The notes under the pieces: model-generated
What the model was told of the DNA's origin: nothing
Database searches by the model: none
The model's input: the letters and a program-made list of their open reading frames with translations, nothing else
Program-made: the position numbers and the translations under genes
Shown here: positions 6,931 through 14,565 of the stretch, in pieces
How the letters are laid out: every line of letters starts with the position of its first letter
How positions within the stretch are numbered: position 1 is the first letter of the stretch
Assembly (NCBI RefSeq): GCF_000341245.1
Contig: NZ_ANAD01000053.1
Span: 16,532-48,978 of the forward strand
Direction: 5' to 3'
DNA length: 32,447 nt
DNA from: Nocardiopsis halophila DSM 44494
GTDB taxonomy: Bacteria > Actinomycetota > Actinomycetes > Streptosporangiales > Streptosporangiaceae

Positions 6931-7827
6931 ATGGGCGGCGACCCCCGGGAAGGAACGGGACTGACACGGCGGCGGCGCCGGATCTCCGACAGCGAGACCG
7001 AGCGGCGCATGCTCCAGGCGGCCATGGACCAGGTCAACAGCGCCGGACTGACGGTCAGCCTGGACCACATCAGCTTCGAGGACGTGATCCACCAGGCCGG
7101 CGTCTCGCGCAGCGCGGTCTACCGCCGCTGGCCCTACAAGGACCTCTTCTTCAGCGACCTGCTCCTGGAACTGGCCCGCGGAACGAGCCCGGCCATCGGC
7201 ACGACCAACCCCGAGGCGGTGCGCGGCGTCGAGCAGACCATCCTGGACAACCTCGACCGGCTCCGCTCCCCCGCCCGGCGCATGGAGGTGGCCGCCGAGG
7301 TCCTGCGCCACGGAGCGCCCCGCGAGCTCAAGACGTTCCTGGAATCGCCCGAGTGGCGCACCTACCTGGCCCTGCACGCGACCTTCCTGGGCCTGCCGGA
7401 GACCGACTACCGCGAAGAGGTGCGCCTGGCCCTGACCGAGTCCGAGCGCAGGGTCACCGCCGGCCTGGCGGCCTTCTACGAGCGGTGCGCCTCGCTCCTG
7501 GGGCTGCGCCTGCGCGCCGGCCTGGGGGCGGGCTACGAGTCGCTCGCCGCGCTCGCGGGAGCGACGGTGCGCGGCATGGTGGTCATGGCGCCCACCACCC
7601 CTGTGCTGTCCGAGCTGACCGTGCGGTCCGGGACGCTCGGCCTGCCCGAGGCGACCGACTGGTCGCTCCCCGCGCTCGCGCTCGCCTCGATCGCCTCGGC
7701 GTTCCTGGAGCCCGACCCCGACGTCGTGTTCGACGACGCGCGCATCGAGGAGCTGCGCACCGAGCTGAGCGCCCGGCGCGGGCCGCTCGAACGTGCCGCG
7801 GTCGAGGAGGGGGCGGGCCCCGGCTAG
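6931..7827 (+). CDS. TetR/AcrR-family regulator, long form
   Basis: The 298-aa protein starts with a basic RRRRR stretch and then a TetR DNA-binding domain. Its helix-turn-helix ISFEDVIHQAGVSRSAVY spans about residues 47-64 and is followed by the characteristic RRWPYKDLFF. The C-terminal ligand-binding part is longer than the usual 130-150 residues, giving a total well above the common 190-220 aa. It is divergent from the cyclohydrolase operon by 118 bp, so it most likely represses that operon and itself in response to a pathway-related ligand. This is inference from position. A GAGGAC site lies 6 nt before the ATG. Confidence 0.87.
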   Translation: MGGDPREGTGLTRRRRRISDSETERRMLQAAMDQVNSAGLTVSLDHISFEDVIHQAGVSRSAVYRRWPYKDLFFSDLLLELARGTSPAIGTTNPEAVRGVEQTILDNLDRLRSPARRMEVAAEVLRHGAPRELKTFLESPEWRTYLALHATFLGLPETDYREEVRLALTESERRVTAGLAAFYERCASLLGLRLRAGLGAGYESLAALAGATVRGMVVMAPTTPVLSELTVRSGTLGLPEATDWSLPALALASIASAFLEPDPDVVFDDARIEELRTELSARRGPLERAAVEEGAGPG

Positions 7828-7837
7828 GGCACCCCCG

Positions 7838-7858
7838 GGCCGGGCGGAGGCGCCGGCC
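7838..7858. terminator. Hairpin between convergent TetR and pirin genes
   Basis: Two 6-base arms, GGCCGG (7838-7843) and CCGGCC (7853-7858), flank a 9-nt loop in the 46-bp space between two convergent stops. No T-tract follows, as is common in high-GC actinomycetes. Confidence 0.45.
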
Positions 7859-7873
7859 GTCAGGGGCGCGCCC

Positions 7874-8977
7874 TCATTTGCGCCTGTACCTGGGCCGCGG
7901 CCGCAGGTGGGCGTTGGGCAGGGCGGGGGCGGGAAGGGGCGCCCCGTCGTCTTCGGGAACGGTCCCGAAGCGTGCGGGCCCGGCGCCGCCCGTGGGGGCG
8001 GCCCCGCCCTGCTCCTCTGCGCCTTGCCGGGTGCGTTCCTGCGTGCCGTTCGCGCGCGCTGCGGCCCGTTCGGCCTCCCAGGCCTCGCGCGCGGCCACGA
8101 TCTCCTCATGGCTCCGCCCCACGAAGTTCCAGAACATGACGAGGTCCTCCTCGAAGGGGACACCGCCGATGAGGAGCGCGCGCGAGCCCGGCCGTCCGTG
8201 CAGGGCCAGTTCCTTGCGCCCTCGCCCCAGGTACAGCATGGAGCCCACGGGCACCTCGCACCCCTCCGCGCTCACGGGGCCGGCCAGGGCGAGCACGGCG
8301 TGCTCGAACTCCGGCTCCAACGGCATGCGCAGCGCGCCCTCCCCCTCCAGCGCCGCCTCGGCCCCGACCAAGGGGGAGTAGACGCGTGCGGGCGAGGTCT
8401 CCCCGGCCATCGACCCGGCGATGAGACGCACGGTCCCCGCGGCGCTCTGCAGGTCCGGAAGGTCGGCGTGGCGCTCGAACCCGGCGGGGCCGTCGCGGTG
8501 GGCCTCAGGCTGGGCGATCCACAGCTGCACACCGTGCAGTGTCGGCGGCCGTTCCTCCGGCGAGCGCTCGGAGTGGGCGATGCCCCGTCCGGCGGTCATC
8601 AGGTTGAGCTCGCCCGGGCGCACGGTGCGGTCGCTGCCCAGGCTGTCCAGGTGGCGGACCCGGCCTTCGAGCAGCCAGCTCACCGTCTGCAGGCCCGTAT
8701 GGGGGTGGGGCGGCACCTGCATGCCCGGTCCGTCGGCGAGGTCGGAGGGGCCGTAGAAGTCGGCGAAGCACCAGGCACCGACCATGCGGCGCTCGCGGTT
8801 GGGCAGGGTCCGCTGGACGGGCATGGCGCGCGGCCCGCCCAGCGGGACCTCCCGGGGCGCGAGCAGTTCGATGTCGGGTTCGGCGGCCGGCGGTGCGGGT
8901 GCGGGACCGGGCGCCCCGGGCGCGGTGCCCGGGGCGCACACGGTCTGCTCGGCGGGGCGGCTCTCGACGTTGCTCAC
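7874..8977 (-). CDS. Pirin family protein
   Basis: The 367-aa protein is a bicupin of the pirin family. All four iron ligands of the N-terminal cupin can be read: PPHPHTGLQTVSWLLEG (H91, H93) and MTAGRGIAHSE (H135, E137). The order and spacing match human pirin. Bacterial pirins include quercetin 2,3-dioxygenases and regulators of central metabolism, so the biochemical role here is open. The N-terminal 35 residues are an Ala/Pro/Gly-rich extension, and a low-complexity C-terminal tail of about 60 residues follows the second cupin (WNFVGRSHEEI). That makes it longer than the usual 280-320 aa. The start is GTG at 8977 with a weak GGTGGGG upstream. It lies 56 bp downstream of the fusion gene on the same strand and could be cotranscribed with it. 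Confidence 0.88.
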   Translation of the reverse strand: MSNVESRPAEQTVCAPGTAPGAPGPAPAPPAAEPDIELLAPREVPLGGPRAMPVQRTLPNRERRMVGAWCFADFYGPSDLADGPGMQVPPHPHTGLQTVSWLLEGRVRHLDSLGSDRTVRPGELNLMTAGRGIAHSERSPEERPPTLHGVQLWIAQPEAHRDGPAGFERHADLPDLQSAAGTVRLIAGSMAGETSPARVYSPLVGAEAALEGEGALRMPLEPEFEHAVLALAGPVSAEGCEVPVGSMLYLGRGRKELALHGRPGSRALLIGGVPFEEDLVMFWNFVGRSHEEIVAAREAWEAERAAARANGTQERTRQGAEEQGGAAPTGGAGPARFGTVPEDDGAPLPAPALPNAHLRPRPRYRRK

Positions 8978-9033
8978 CGCCCCACCGTAAACCGGGCCCG
9001 GCGCGCGGACCCAGCCCTCCGGCGGCGGGCGCG

Positions 9034-10983
9034 TCAGCCCGCCAGCCCCCTCGCCCAGGCGGCGAGGCGGTCGAGGAAGGTCTCCGCCGTCGTGAGCCTC
9101 GGCTCCTCGGCGAGCACCGCGAAGTGGGGCACGTGCGGCATGCCCTCGTACAGGTCGAGCGCGACCCGGGTGCCCTGCTCGGCCGCGGCCTCGGCGAACC
9201 GCCGGGCGTCGTCCAGCAGCAGCTCGTCCTCCCCGGCGACCAGCAGCAGGGGCGGGAGGCCGGCCAGGTCCCCGTACAGCGGCGACTGCGGCGCCGCGTC
9301 GGCCGGTGCGCCGCCGAGGTAGTTGGGTCCGATGTGGCCCATCATCGACCCGGCCACCAGGTCCCTGCCCTCGTTCTCGGTGCGCGATCCGCCCTCGGCC
9401 GCGAAGTCGGTCAGCGGCGAGACCGCCACCGCCCCGCCCGGCAGCGCCTCGCCCGCCTCCTTGAGCACGAGCAGCGCCGACAGCAGCAGCGTCGCCCCGG
9501 CGGACTCCCCCGCCAGGACGATCCGCCCGGGCGGCACCCCCTGGGCGACCAGGGAGCGGTGGACCGCGACCACGTCGTCCACGGCGGCGGGGAAGGGATG
9601 CGCCGGGGCCAGCCGGTAGCCCACGCGCAGCGCGGGGCGGCCCGCGGCACGGGAGAGCCGGTGGGCCATGACGCGCTCGATCTGCGGGCTCTCGAACTCG
9701 AAGCCGCCGCCGTGCACGTAGACCAGCACGCCCGATGACAGCCCCGTACCGTCGGCGTCCACCCAGTCGCCCGGGACGCCGCCGGTCCCGGGAAGCAGCG
9801 GCTCGGTCCGGGCCGCGTCGGGCAGCGCGGCCCCGAACAGGGTCCCGCCGGTGAACAGCTCCCGCACCGCGGCCCGTTCGGCGTCGGTGGCGCGCACCCG
9901 CTCGACGAGGGGGCCCACCGGGCGGCGCGCCGCCCCGTCCCCGCCCGGTGAACCGGCCCCGGGCCCTGCGGACGTCCCGGGCTCCGCGGAGGCCCCGGCC
10001 TCTGGCTCCGCTGGCTCCGCTGCCTCCGCTCCGCCGTCGATCCCGGCGTTGAGCAGGGGCACCAGCGTCGTCTCCTCGTAGTCCAGGTGGGCGAGCAGGT
10101 CGGCGATCAGGCGGTCGACGTCGGCCAGGACCGCCCGGGTGTCGGGGTCGCCCCCGGAGACGCGCTCGCGGAGCGCGTCCAGCAGCTCGGCGACCCGGGC
10201 GTGCTCGGCGGCCAGGCGCTCGACCACCGGCGCCAGGTCCGGGCGCGCGGCGGCCACCGCGGGGAAGACCCCTCGGTCCTCCATGGTGTGGTGGTGGTGC
10301 AGGCCCTGGCACAGGGCCATGCAGTTGAGGCGCAGCTGGGCGCCGAGGGTCCCGCCTCCGGCGTCGGCGACCTCGGCGCGGACCAGCTCCAGCTCCCGGC
10401 GGAAGGCGTCGTGCACCACCACCAGGGCGTCCCCGGCGGGCAGGTCCGGAGGCCCGCCGGCGACGGGCTCCAGGGCGACGACGGGCAGGGTGCGCCCGGC
10501 CCGCTCCTGGTACTCGCCCCACCCCGCGTCGGCTTCCACGGCGCGCGCGAACACGCGGTCGCGCTCGACGCCCTGGAGCACCGTCGCCGTGGCGGTGTAG
10601 GTGAACGGGCCGTTCTCCACGGTGACGCGGGGGTCGGCGCGCAGGTTGCGGTACCAGGCCGGGTGGTCCGGGGCGCCTCCGGCCGAGGCGATGACGACGA
10701 CGCGGCCGCGTTCGTCGTTGAGGTAGCCCAGCGGTGTGGTGCGCGGGAGCCCGGTGCGGGCCCCGGTGGTGGTCAACAGCAGCAGGCGGGCGCCGGCGAA
10801 GGGGCCTCCCACGCGCCCCTGGTTGGCGCGGAACTCTTCGATGACCTGCCGGTTGAAGTCGGTGATGATGGCGGCATCTCCTTGAATGCACGGGTGAGGA
10901 GCGCGCCGCCCTGCTGCGGGCGTGCGCGCGGAGGTGTTCAGGGGTGTCTCCGCACACGCGTCGGTACGGATGGCGGGCATCAC
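9034..10983 (-). CDS. Three-domain fusion: deazaflavin nitroreductase - hemerythrin - alpha/beta hydrolase
   Basis: One uninterrupted frame encodes three recognisable domains (numbering from the GTG at 10983). Residues 40-175 match the deazaflavin (F420)-dependent nitroreductase/quinone reductase family: TTTGARTGLPRTTPLGY and HPAWYRNLRADPRVTVE. Residues 185-312 are a hemerythrin HHE four-helix bundle with candidate iron ligands H191, H229-232, E235, H261, H299 and E303/E304. After an Ala/Glu/Pro/Gly linker (about 313-355), residues 356-649 form a hormone-sensitive-lipase-type hydrolase: oxyanion VHGGGF (424-427), nucleophile GESAG (S494), D586, and H617 or H620. The start is uncertain. GTG at 10983 and ATG at 10980 have no ribosome-binding site, whereas AAGGAG at 10878-10883 lies 8 nt before an in-frame ATC at 10869, right where family members begin. 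Nitroreductase-hemerythrin fusions are known to me; the added hydrolase is unusual. Confidence 0.85.
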   Translation of the reverse strand: MMPAIRTDACAETPLNTSARTPAAGRRAPHPCIQGDAAIITDFNRQVIEEFRANQGRVGGPFAGARLLLLTTTGARTGLPRTTPLGYLNDERGRVVVIASAGGAPDHPAWYRNLRADPRVTVENGPFTYTATATVLQGVERDRVFARAVEADAGWGEYQERAGRTLPVVALEPVAGGPPDLPAGDALVVVHDAFRRELELVRAEVADAGGGTLGAQLRLNCMALCQGLHHHHTMEDRGVFPAVAAARPDLAPVVERLAAEHARVAELLDALRERVSGGDPDTRAVLADVDRLIADLLAHLDYEETTLVPLLNAGIDGGAEAAEPAEPEAGASAEPGTSAGPGAGSPGGDGAARRPVGPLVERVRATDAERAAVRELFTGGTLFGAALPDAARTEPLLPGTGGVPGDWVDADGTGLSSGVLVYVHGGGFEFESPQIERVMAHRLSRAAGRPALRVGYRLAPAHPFPAAVDDVVAVHRSLVAQGVPPGRIVLAGESAGATLLLSALLVLKEAGEALPGGAVAVSPLTDFAAEGGSRTENEGRDLVAGSMMGHIGPNYLGGAPADAAPQSPLYGDLAGLPPLLLVAGEDELLLDDARRFAEAAAEQGTRVALDLYEGMPHVPHFAVLAEEPRLTTAETFLDRLAAWARGLAG

Positions 10984-11107
10984 GGGCGCATGGCGGGGCG
11001 GAGACCTCGTGGATCACGGATCGCCGTCGATGCGGCGGAGAAGGGGCGCCTGCTCACGCGCCGGGCGCGGAAACGGCCGACGGGCGCGGAGCGCGCGGCG
11101 CCATGCG

Positions 11108-11137
11108 CTAGATCAGTCCGAAGACGCGTGCTTCCAT
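11108..11137 (-). CDS. Possible 9-residue leader peptide (MEARVFGLI)
   Basis: A 10-codon frame ATG...TAG is preceded by GGAGAG at a spacing of 8 nt. It lies between a good minus-strand promoter (11212-11240) and the fusion gene about 130-240 nt downstream. Position and size suit a regulatory leader ORF. I recognise no amino-acid run that would indicate a classical attenuator, so the call is tentative. Confidence 0.3.
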   Translation of the reverse strand: MEARVFGLI

Positions 11138-11211
11138 CACGACATCTCTCCAGGGTCAGGTGCCGCCCGGCCACCGCCTTCGTCGCTGCGGTGCCACGCG
11201 GCACGCCCGTC

Positions 11212-11240
11212 ATTCAAGCCCTGCGCCGAGCGGGTGTCAA
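11212..11240 (-). promoter_or_regulatory. Sigma-70-like promoter for the fusion gene
   Basis: On the minus strand a perfect TTGACA (11240-11235) is separated by 17 bp from TTGAAT (11217-11212), which matches 4 of 6 bases of the -10 consensus. Transcription would start near 11205, giving a 5' leader of about 220-335 nt before the fusion gene that includes the short leader ORF. Confidence 0.5.
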
Positions 11241-11720
11241 CCCCGGTCCGGCCCGCCCTGGTCGGGGCGTTCACGGATACGGCCGTGGCATCGAGCGCCG
11301 AGAGGAACGAAGCGCCCCGCAGATGGCCGACGCACTTCATTCGAGCGGCCGTTCTTCGGCCGCCGACTGGACTCTTCGGGTGTCGTGAGGGAGCACTCTG
11401 CAGAACGGCCTCCCCCATGCGTACATGAATAGTGGTGGATTCACCACTCCCGATCGCCCGACGCCCTTCCTGAGAGGGGACACCACAAAGAATGCCGGGC
11501 CCGCACACCCCTGGGACCGTTTCTGGGGGGGGCGGCGCAGGCGCCGGGATCGGCCGTGGCGTGGAGGCTTCCTGCTGGTCCCCGTGTGCGTATCCGACCA
11601 CCCGTCTCAGACCCCCGGCGTCACAACCGCGGAGAGCAGTCTCCCCTCGGAACCGGGCGCGAACAGCTCGGGCCTGAGGCGCGCCATCACCGCGCCCCAG
11701 GCCCGTTCCTCAGTTCCCGT
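11241..11720. other. Intergenic stretch with no convincing gene
   Basis: About 480 bp between the promoter above and the quinone oxidoreductase stop. GC is visibly lower than in neighbouring genes. The open frames give no family-like translation. The one clear element is the 18-bp inverted repeat at 11431-11448. A run of eight G at 11525-11532 is notable as a slippage-prone site. This may be decayed coding sequence, but I cannot identify a parent gene. Confidence 0.4.
11431..11448. promoter_or_regulatory. 18-bp inverted repeat, possible operator
   Basis: AGTGGTGGATTCACCACT consists of perfect 7-bp arms (11431-11437 and 11442-11448) around a 4-bp spacer. Its geometry is that of a dimeric repressor site. 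No gene start lies immediately beside it, so the regulated gene is unclear. Confidence 0.4.
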
Positions 11721-12737
11721 TTACCGACTGCTCACCCGCAGAATCGTCTTTCCGAGCGTCGCGCGCTCGGCGATGGCGCGGTGCGCCTCTTCGGCCTTCT
11801 CCAAGGGGAACGCCTGGCCGATCTTGGGCGCGACGTCTCCGCGCCGCAGCTTGTCCAGCAGCCGGTGAACGATGCGGCGCCCAGAGGCGTCGTCCAGTTC
11901 GGGCAGGTCGAGCAGTGAGAGCGCGCGGACCCCCCGTTCCTCGGCGCGCTCAGGGTCGATCTGTGCGAAGTCTCCGCCCGAGGCCCCGTAGCCCACGAAC
12001 CGGCCGCCGTCCTTGGTGAGCCCGAAGGCCGCGGTTCCCAATGCGGCCCCGGCCCCGTCCAGCACGACGTCGGGCCCGGCTCCGCCGGTCAGCTCCAGGA
12101 CGCGGTCGGTCCAGCCGTCCTCGGAGTAGTCGACGGTGTGCCCGGCCCCCTGCTCCTTGGCCCAGGCGAGCTTGCGCCCGCCCCGGGCGGCTGCGATGAC
12201 GTGGGCCCCTTCGGCTCGGGCCAGCTGCACCAGGATCGATCCCAGGCCTCCCGCCGCAGCGGTGACCAGGACCGTCTCCCCCCGTCCGGGCACCACGGCG
12301 TCGGCGATGTGCTGGGCGGTGAGGCCGTCGTGCAGCAGCGCCAGCACCTGGTCGGCGTCCACGCCCTCGGGGACGGCGACCAGGCTCTCGGCGGGCGCCG
12401 TGGCGAACTCGGCATAGCCGCCCTGCGGGGCCGACGTGCGCCCGGTCTCGGGAGAGCGCTCACCGGTGTCGGCCGTCACCCGGCTGCCGACCAGGGACGG
12501 GTCGACGCCTTCACCCACGGCCGCGACCCGGCCAACGACACCGCTGCCGGGGATGTAGGGCGGCTGCAGGGGGAAGAAGTCGGCGCCCCAGCCGCTGCGC
12601 AACTGGGTGTCGAGGAAGAGCACATCGGCCGCCTCGACGCCGATCACCGCCTCGCCCGGCCCCGCCTCCGGCGCCGGGACCTCCACCGGGGCCAGGACCT
12701 CGGGACCGCCGAACCGCTCCACTCGGACTGCGCGCAT
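11721..12737 (-). CDS. Zinc-binding-type quinone oxidoreductase (QOR-like MDR)
   Basis: The 338-aa protein is an NADPH:quinone oxidoreductase-like member of the medium-chain dehydrogenase/reductase superfamily. The N-terminus MRAVRVERFGGPEVL and the nucleotide-binding ETVLVTAAAGGLGSILVQLA (the AAxGGxGxxxxQLA fingerprint of quinone reductases) are diagnostic, as is the C-terminal GKTILRV. Zinc ligands are absent, as usual in the QOR branch. It would reduce quinones or related electrophiles with NADPH in the cytosol. The ATG at 12737 has GAGGAG 10 nt upstream. About 70 bp upstream lies a SoxR/MerR-like promoter box (12797-12827), which suggests induction by redox-active compounds. Streptomyces SoxR is known to control quinone reductases, so the pairing is biologically sensible, but no soxR gene is in view. 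Confidence 0.9.
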   Translation of the reverse strand: MRAVRVERFGGPEVLAPVEVPAPEAGPGEAVIGVEAADVLFLDTQLRSGWGADFFPLQPPYIPGSGVVGRVAAVGEGVDPSLVGSRVTADTGERSPETGRTSAPQGGYAEFATAPAESLVAVPEGVDADQVLALLHDGLTAQHIADAVVPGRGETVLVTAAAGGLGSILVQLARAEGAHVIAAARGGRKLAWAKEQGAGHTVDYSEDGWTDRVLELTGGAGPDVVLDGAGAALGTAAFGLTKDGGRFVGYGASGGDFAQIDPERAEERGVRALSLLDLPELDDASGRRIVHRLLDKLRRGDVAPKIGQAFPLEKAEEAHRAIAERATLGKTILRVSSR

Positions 12738-12796
12738 GGTGCCGCTCCTCTGCTCCGCATCGCCCCGCCCGGCCGCTCCGGGAGGGGAACGGCACC

Positions 12797-12827
12797 ACAC
12801 TCACACCTGAAGTTCAGTTGAGGTCAA
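12797..12827 (-). promoter_or_regulatory. SoxR/MerR-like promoter box upstream of quinone oxidoreductase
   Basis: On the minus strand TTGACC (12827-12822) is followed by a 19-bp spacer and GAGTGT (12802-12797), the long spacer typical of MerR-family promoters. The spacer holds CCTCAACTGAACTTCAGG (12823-12806), which matches 15 of 18 bases of the enterobacterial SoxR box CCTCAAGTTAACTTGAGG as I remember it. The -10 is weak, keeping only the key A2 and T6. Confidence 0.55.
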
Positions 12828-12853
12828 GCCTTTCAGTCGGCGGCCCTGGTGGA

Positions 12854-13270
12854 TCACGGCTCGCAGCACCACTTGAGCGCGGTGGCCTCGATGTCCACGA
12901 AGCGCCGCATGCGCGCCCCGGCGATGGAGGCCAGCAGCGGCGCCGCACGGCCCTCCAGCGACAGCACCAGACGCACCCGCGAACCGCCGCCCGCGGCCTC
13001 CAGGTGGTGCTCGGCCGTCATCCGGGCCCCGAGGAAGGAGGTCTCCCAGGTGAACTCCCGATCGGGCGTGAAGGCGGTGACCGTCCACACCGCCGGGGGC
13101 GTGCGCCGCTGGACCAGCCGGAAACGCGCGCCGGGCCGCGGCGCACCGGAGTCGAGGGCCTGCACGGAGGCCACCGTCGGCAGCCAGTCGGGCCAGCGCT
13201 CGACGCCGGTCATCACCGGCCAGACCTCCTCGGGCCGCGCACCGATCTCCGTACCGGTCTCGTACCGCAT
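12854..13270 (-). CDS. SRPBCC (START/Bet v 1-like) family protein
   Basis: The 138-aa protein has the polyketide-cyclase/SRPBCC layout. It begins with the signature MRYETGTEIGARPEEVWPVM, followed by GVERWPDWLPTVASVQ, a central strand run ending in FTWETSFLGARMTAEH, and a long C-terminal helix containing the basic MRRFVDIEATALK. Members bind hydrophobic ligands, and many are of unknown function. The ATG at 13270 is chosen because the frame upstream is Arg/Pro-rich nonsense. It is the first minus-strand gene beside the LysR gene and could be its target, as divergent LysR genes often control their neighbour. No ligand can be predicted. Confidence 0.8.
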   Translation of the reverse strand: MRYETGTEIGARPEEVWPVMTGVERWPDWLPTVASVQALDSGAPRPGARFRLVQRRTPPAVWTVTAFTPDREFTWETSFLGARMTAEHHLEAAGGGSRVRLVLSLEGRAAPLLASIAGARMRRFVDIEATALKWCCEP

Positions 13271-13583
13271 CCGTTTCCGCCCGTCTTCCCGCAGCGCGCG
13301 GCCGCCCCGGCCGCGTGGCGCCATTGTGGGCGCCGTCGGCCGCCTCCGCCATGGGCCCTTCGGCCGCTTACCGCTCCGGCGCCCCGGGGCGGACGCGGTC
13401 GCGAAGCCCGGGCACGTCCCGCCGGCGAAGGACGGTGCCCCGTAAGGGCCCGCCGAGGGTGCACACCGGAACGGATCACCCACCCGTGGCGGAGTCGGGC
13501 GCGGCGCCCTAGAGTGGCATCCGCCCAGGCCGGAGAGCCGACCGGCCCCGGTGCCCCACCGACCCGGAAAGGCCGGCGCCCCC
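13271..13583. promoter_or_regulatory. Divergent spacer between SRPBCC and LysR genes
   Basis: The 313-bp gap holds no credible gene. GGCGCC arms around ATTGTG near 13318-13335 form a small inverted repeat. TAGAGT at 13510-13515 could be a -10 element for the LysR gene, with no clear -35. It probably contains the LysR binding sites, but I cannot define them. Confidence 0.35.
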
Positions 13584-14507
13584 GTGTCCGAGCCGCCCGC
13601 ACCGCCCCGCTTCTCCCTGCGCCAGCTCGCCTACTTCGTCGCGATCGCCGAGGCCGGGACGCTGACCGAGGCCGCCGAACGGCTGCACATCTCCCAGCCC
13701 GCCGTCTCGCTGGCCCTCAACGACCTGGAGCGCGCGCTCAAAGTCCAGCTGTGCGTGCGGCGCAAGGCCCACGGCATCACCCTCACCCCCTCCGGCTCCG
13801 GCCTGCTGGCCCGCGCGCGCCGCCTCCTGCGCGAGGCCGAGGAGCTCGAAGCCGAGGCCAGCGGCGGCGGCGCGCTCACCGGCGTGCTCTCCCTGGGCTG
13901 CTATGTGACGCTCTCGCCCACCGTGCTGCCGCCCCTGCTGCAGGGCTTCGCCGCCCTCCACCCCGAAGTGACCGTCGACTTCGCCGAGGACGACCAGGAC
14001 GTGCTGCAGCGGCGCCTCCTGCGCGGCGAGCTGGACCTGGCGGTGCTCTACGACATGGACCTGCTCCCCGAGATGGAGCGCACCGTGCTGTTCTCCGTGC
14101 GCCCGCACGTGCTGCTCCCCGCCGACCACCCCATGGCCGGCCTCCCCGAGGTGTCGCTGCGCGCTCTGGAGCCCGAACCGATGGTGCTGCTCGATGCCGC
14201 GCCCAGCTCCCACCACGCCCTGTCGCTGTTCCACCGCTTCGGGGTGGTCCCCCGGGTGCGCCACCGCCCCACCACCTTCGAGACGGCGCGCGCGCTGATC
14301 GGCCGCGGCATGGGCTACGGAGTGCTGGTGCAGCGCCCGGCCAACGACCGCACCTATGAGGGGATGCGCGTGGTCGTCAAGGAGATCGCCGAACCGGTGC
14401 GCGAGGAGGCCGTCGTCCTCGCCTGGCCACGGAGCATGCGCCTGAACCGGCGCGCGCAGGAGTTCGTCCGCTTCTGCCGCGCCCAGGAGCCCGCGCGCGA
14501 CTCCTGA
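13584..14507 (+). CDS. LysR-family transcriptional regulator
   Basis: The 307-aa protein shows the LysR N-terminal winged helix-turn-helix: FSLRQLAYFVAIAEAGTLTE, then AAERLHISQPAVSLALNDLE near residues 30-50. A periplasmic-binding-protein-like effector domain (LSLGCYVTLSPTVLPPLL onwards) follows. The second half of the linker helix reads LLREAEELEAEA. GTG at 13584 is preferred because GGAAAGG precedes it by 11 nt; an in-frame GTG at 13551 lacks a site. It is divergent from the SRPBCC gene, its most likely target besides itself. The effector would be a small molecule; nothing in the sequence identifies it. Confidence 0.9.
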   Translation: MSEPPAPPRFSLRQLAYFVAIAEAGTLTEAAERLHISQPAVSLALNDLERALKVQLCVRRKAHGITLTPSGSGLLARARRLLREAEELEAEASGGGALTGVLSLGCYVTLSPTVLPPLLQGFAALHPEVTVDFAEDDQDVLQRRLLRGELDLAVLYDMDLLPEMERTVLFSVRPHVLLPADHPMAGLPEVSLRALEPEPMVLLDAAPSSHHALSLFHRFGVVPRVRHRPTTFETARALIGRGMGYGVLVQRPANDRTYEGMRVVVKEIAEPVREEAVVLAWPRSMRLNRRAQEFVRFCRAQEPARDS

Positions 14508-14537
14508 GCGCACATCGTCCCGCGTCCCCGGTACGTC

Positions 14538-14554
14538 CCCGGCACGGAGCCGGG
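14538..14554. terminator. Hairpin between convergent LysR and kinase genes
   Basis: CCCGGC (14538-14543) and GCCGGG (14549-14554) pair around a 5-nt ACGGA loop in the 58-bp space between two convergent stops. No T-tract follows. Confidence 0.45.
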
Positions 14555-14565
14555 CCGGGCGGGCG

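Noticed and set aside
7874-11017. A 1047-codon minus-strand frame spanning pirin and the fusion region
   Set aside because: Only its 3' third (pirin) is protein-like. The rest is an alternative frame of the fusion gene with low-complexity Arg/Gly/Pro sequence.
11525-11532. Run of eight G as a phase-variation tract
   Set aside because: It is not inside a credible gene, so slippage would have no evident coding effect.
11137-11601. 154-codon minus-strand frame in the intergenic gap
   Set aside because: No ribosome-binding site and no family-like pattern; it runs across the inverted repeat and the promoter of the fusion gene.
11492-11677. 61-codon plus-strand frame with a GAGAGGGG upstream
   Set aside because: Spacing from the purine run is too long and the product is Gly/Pro/Arg-rich; I take it as chance.
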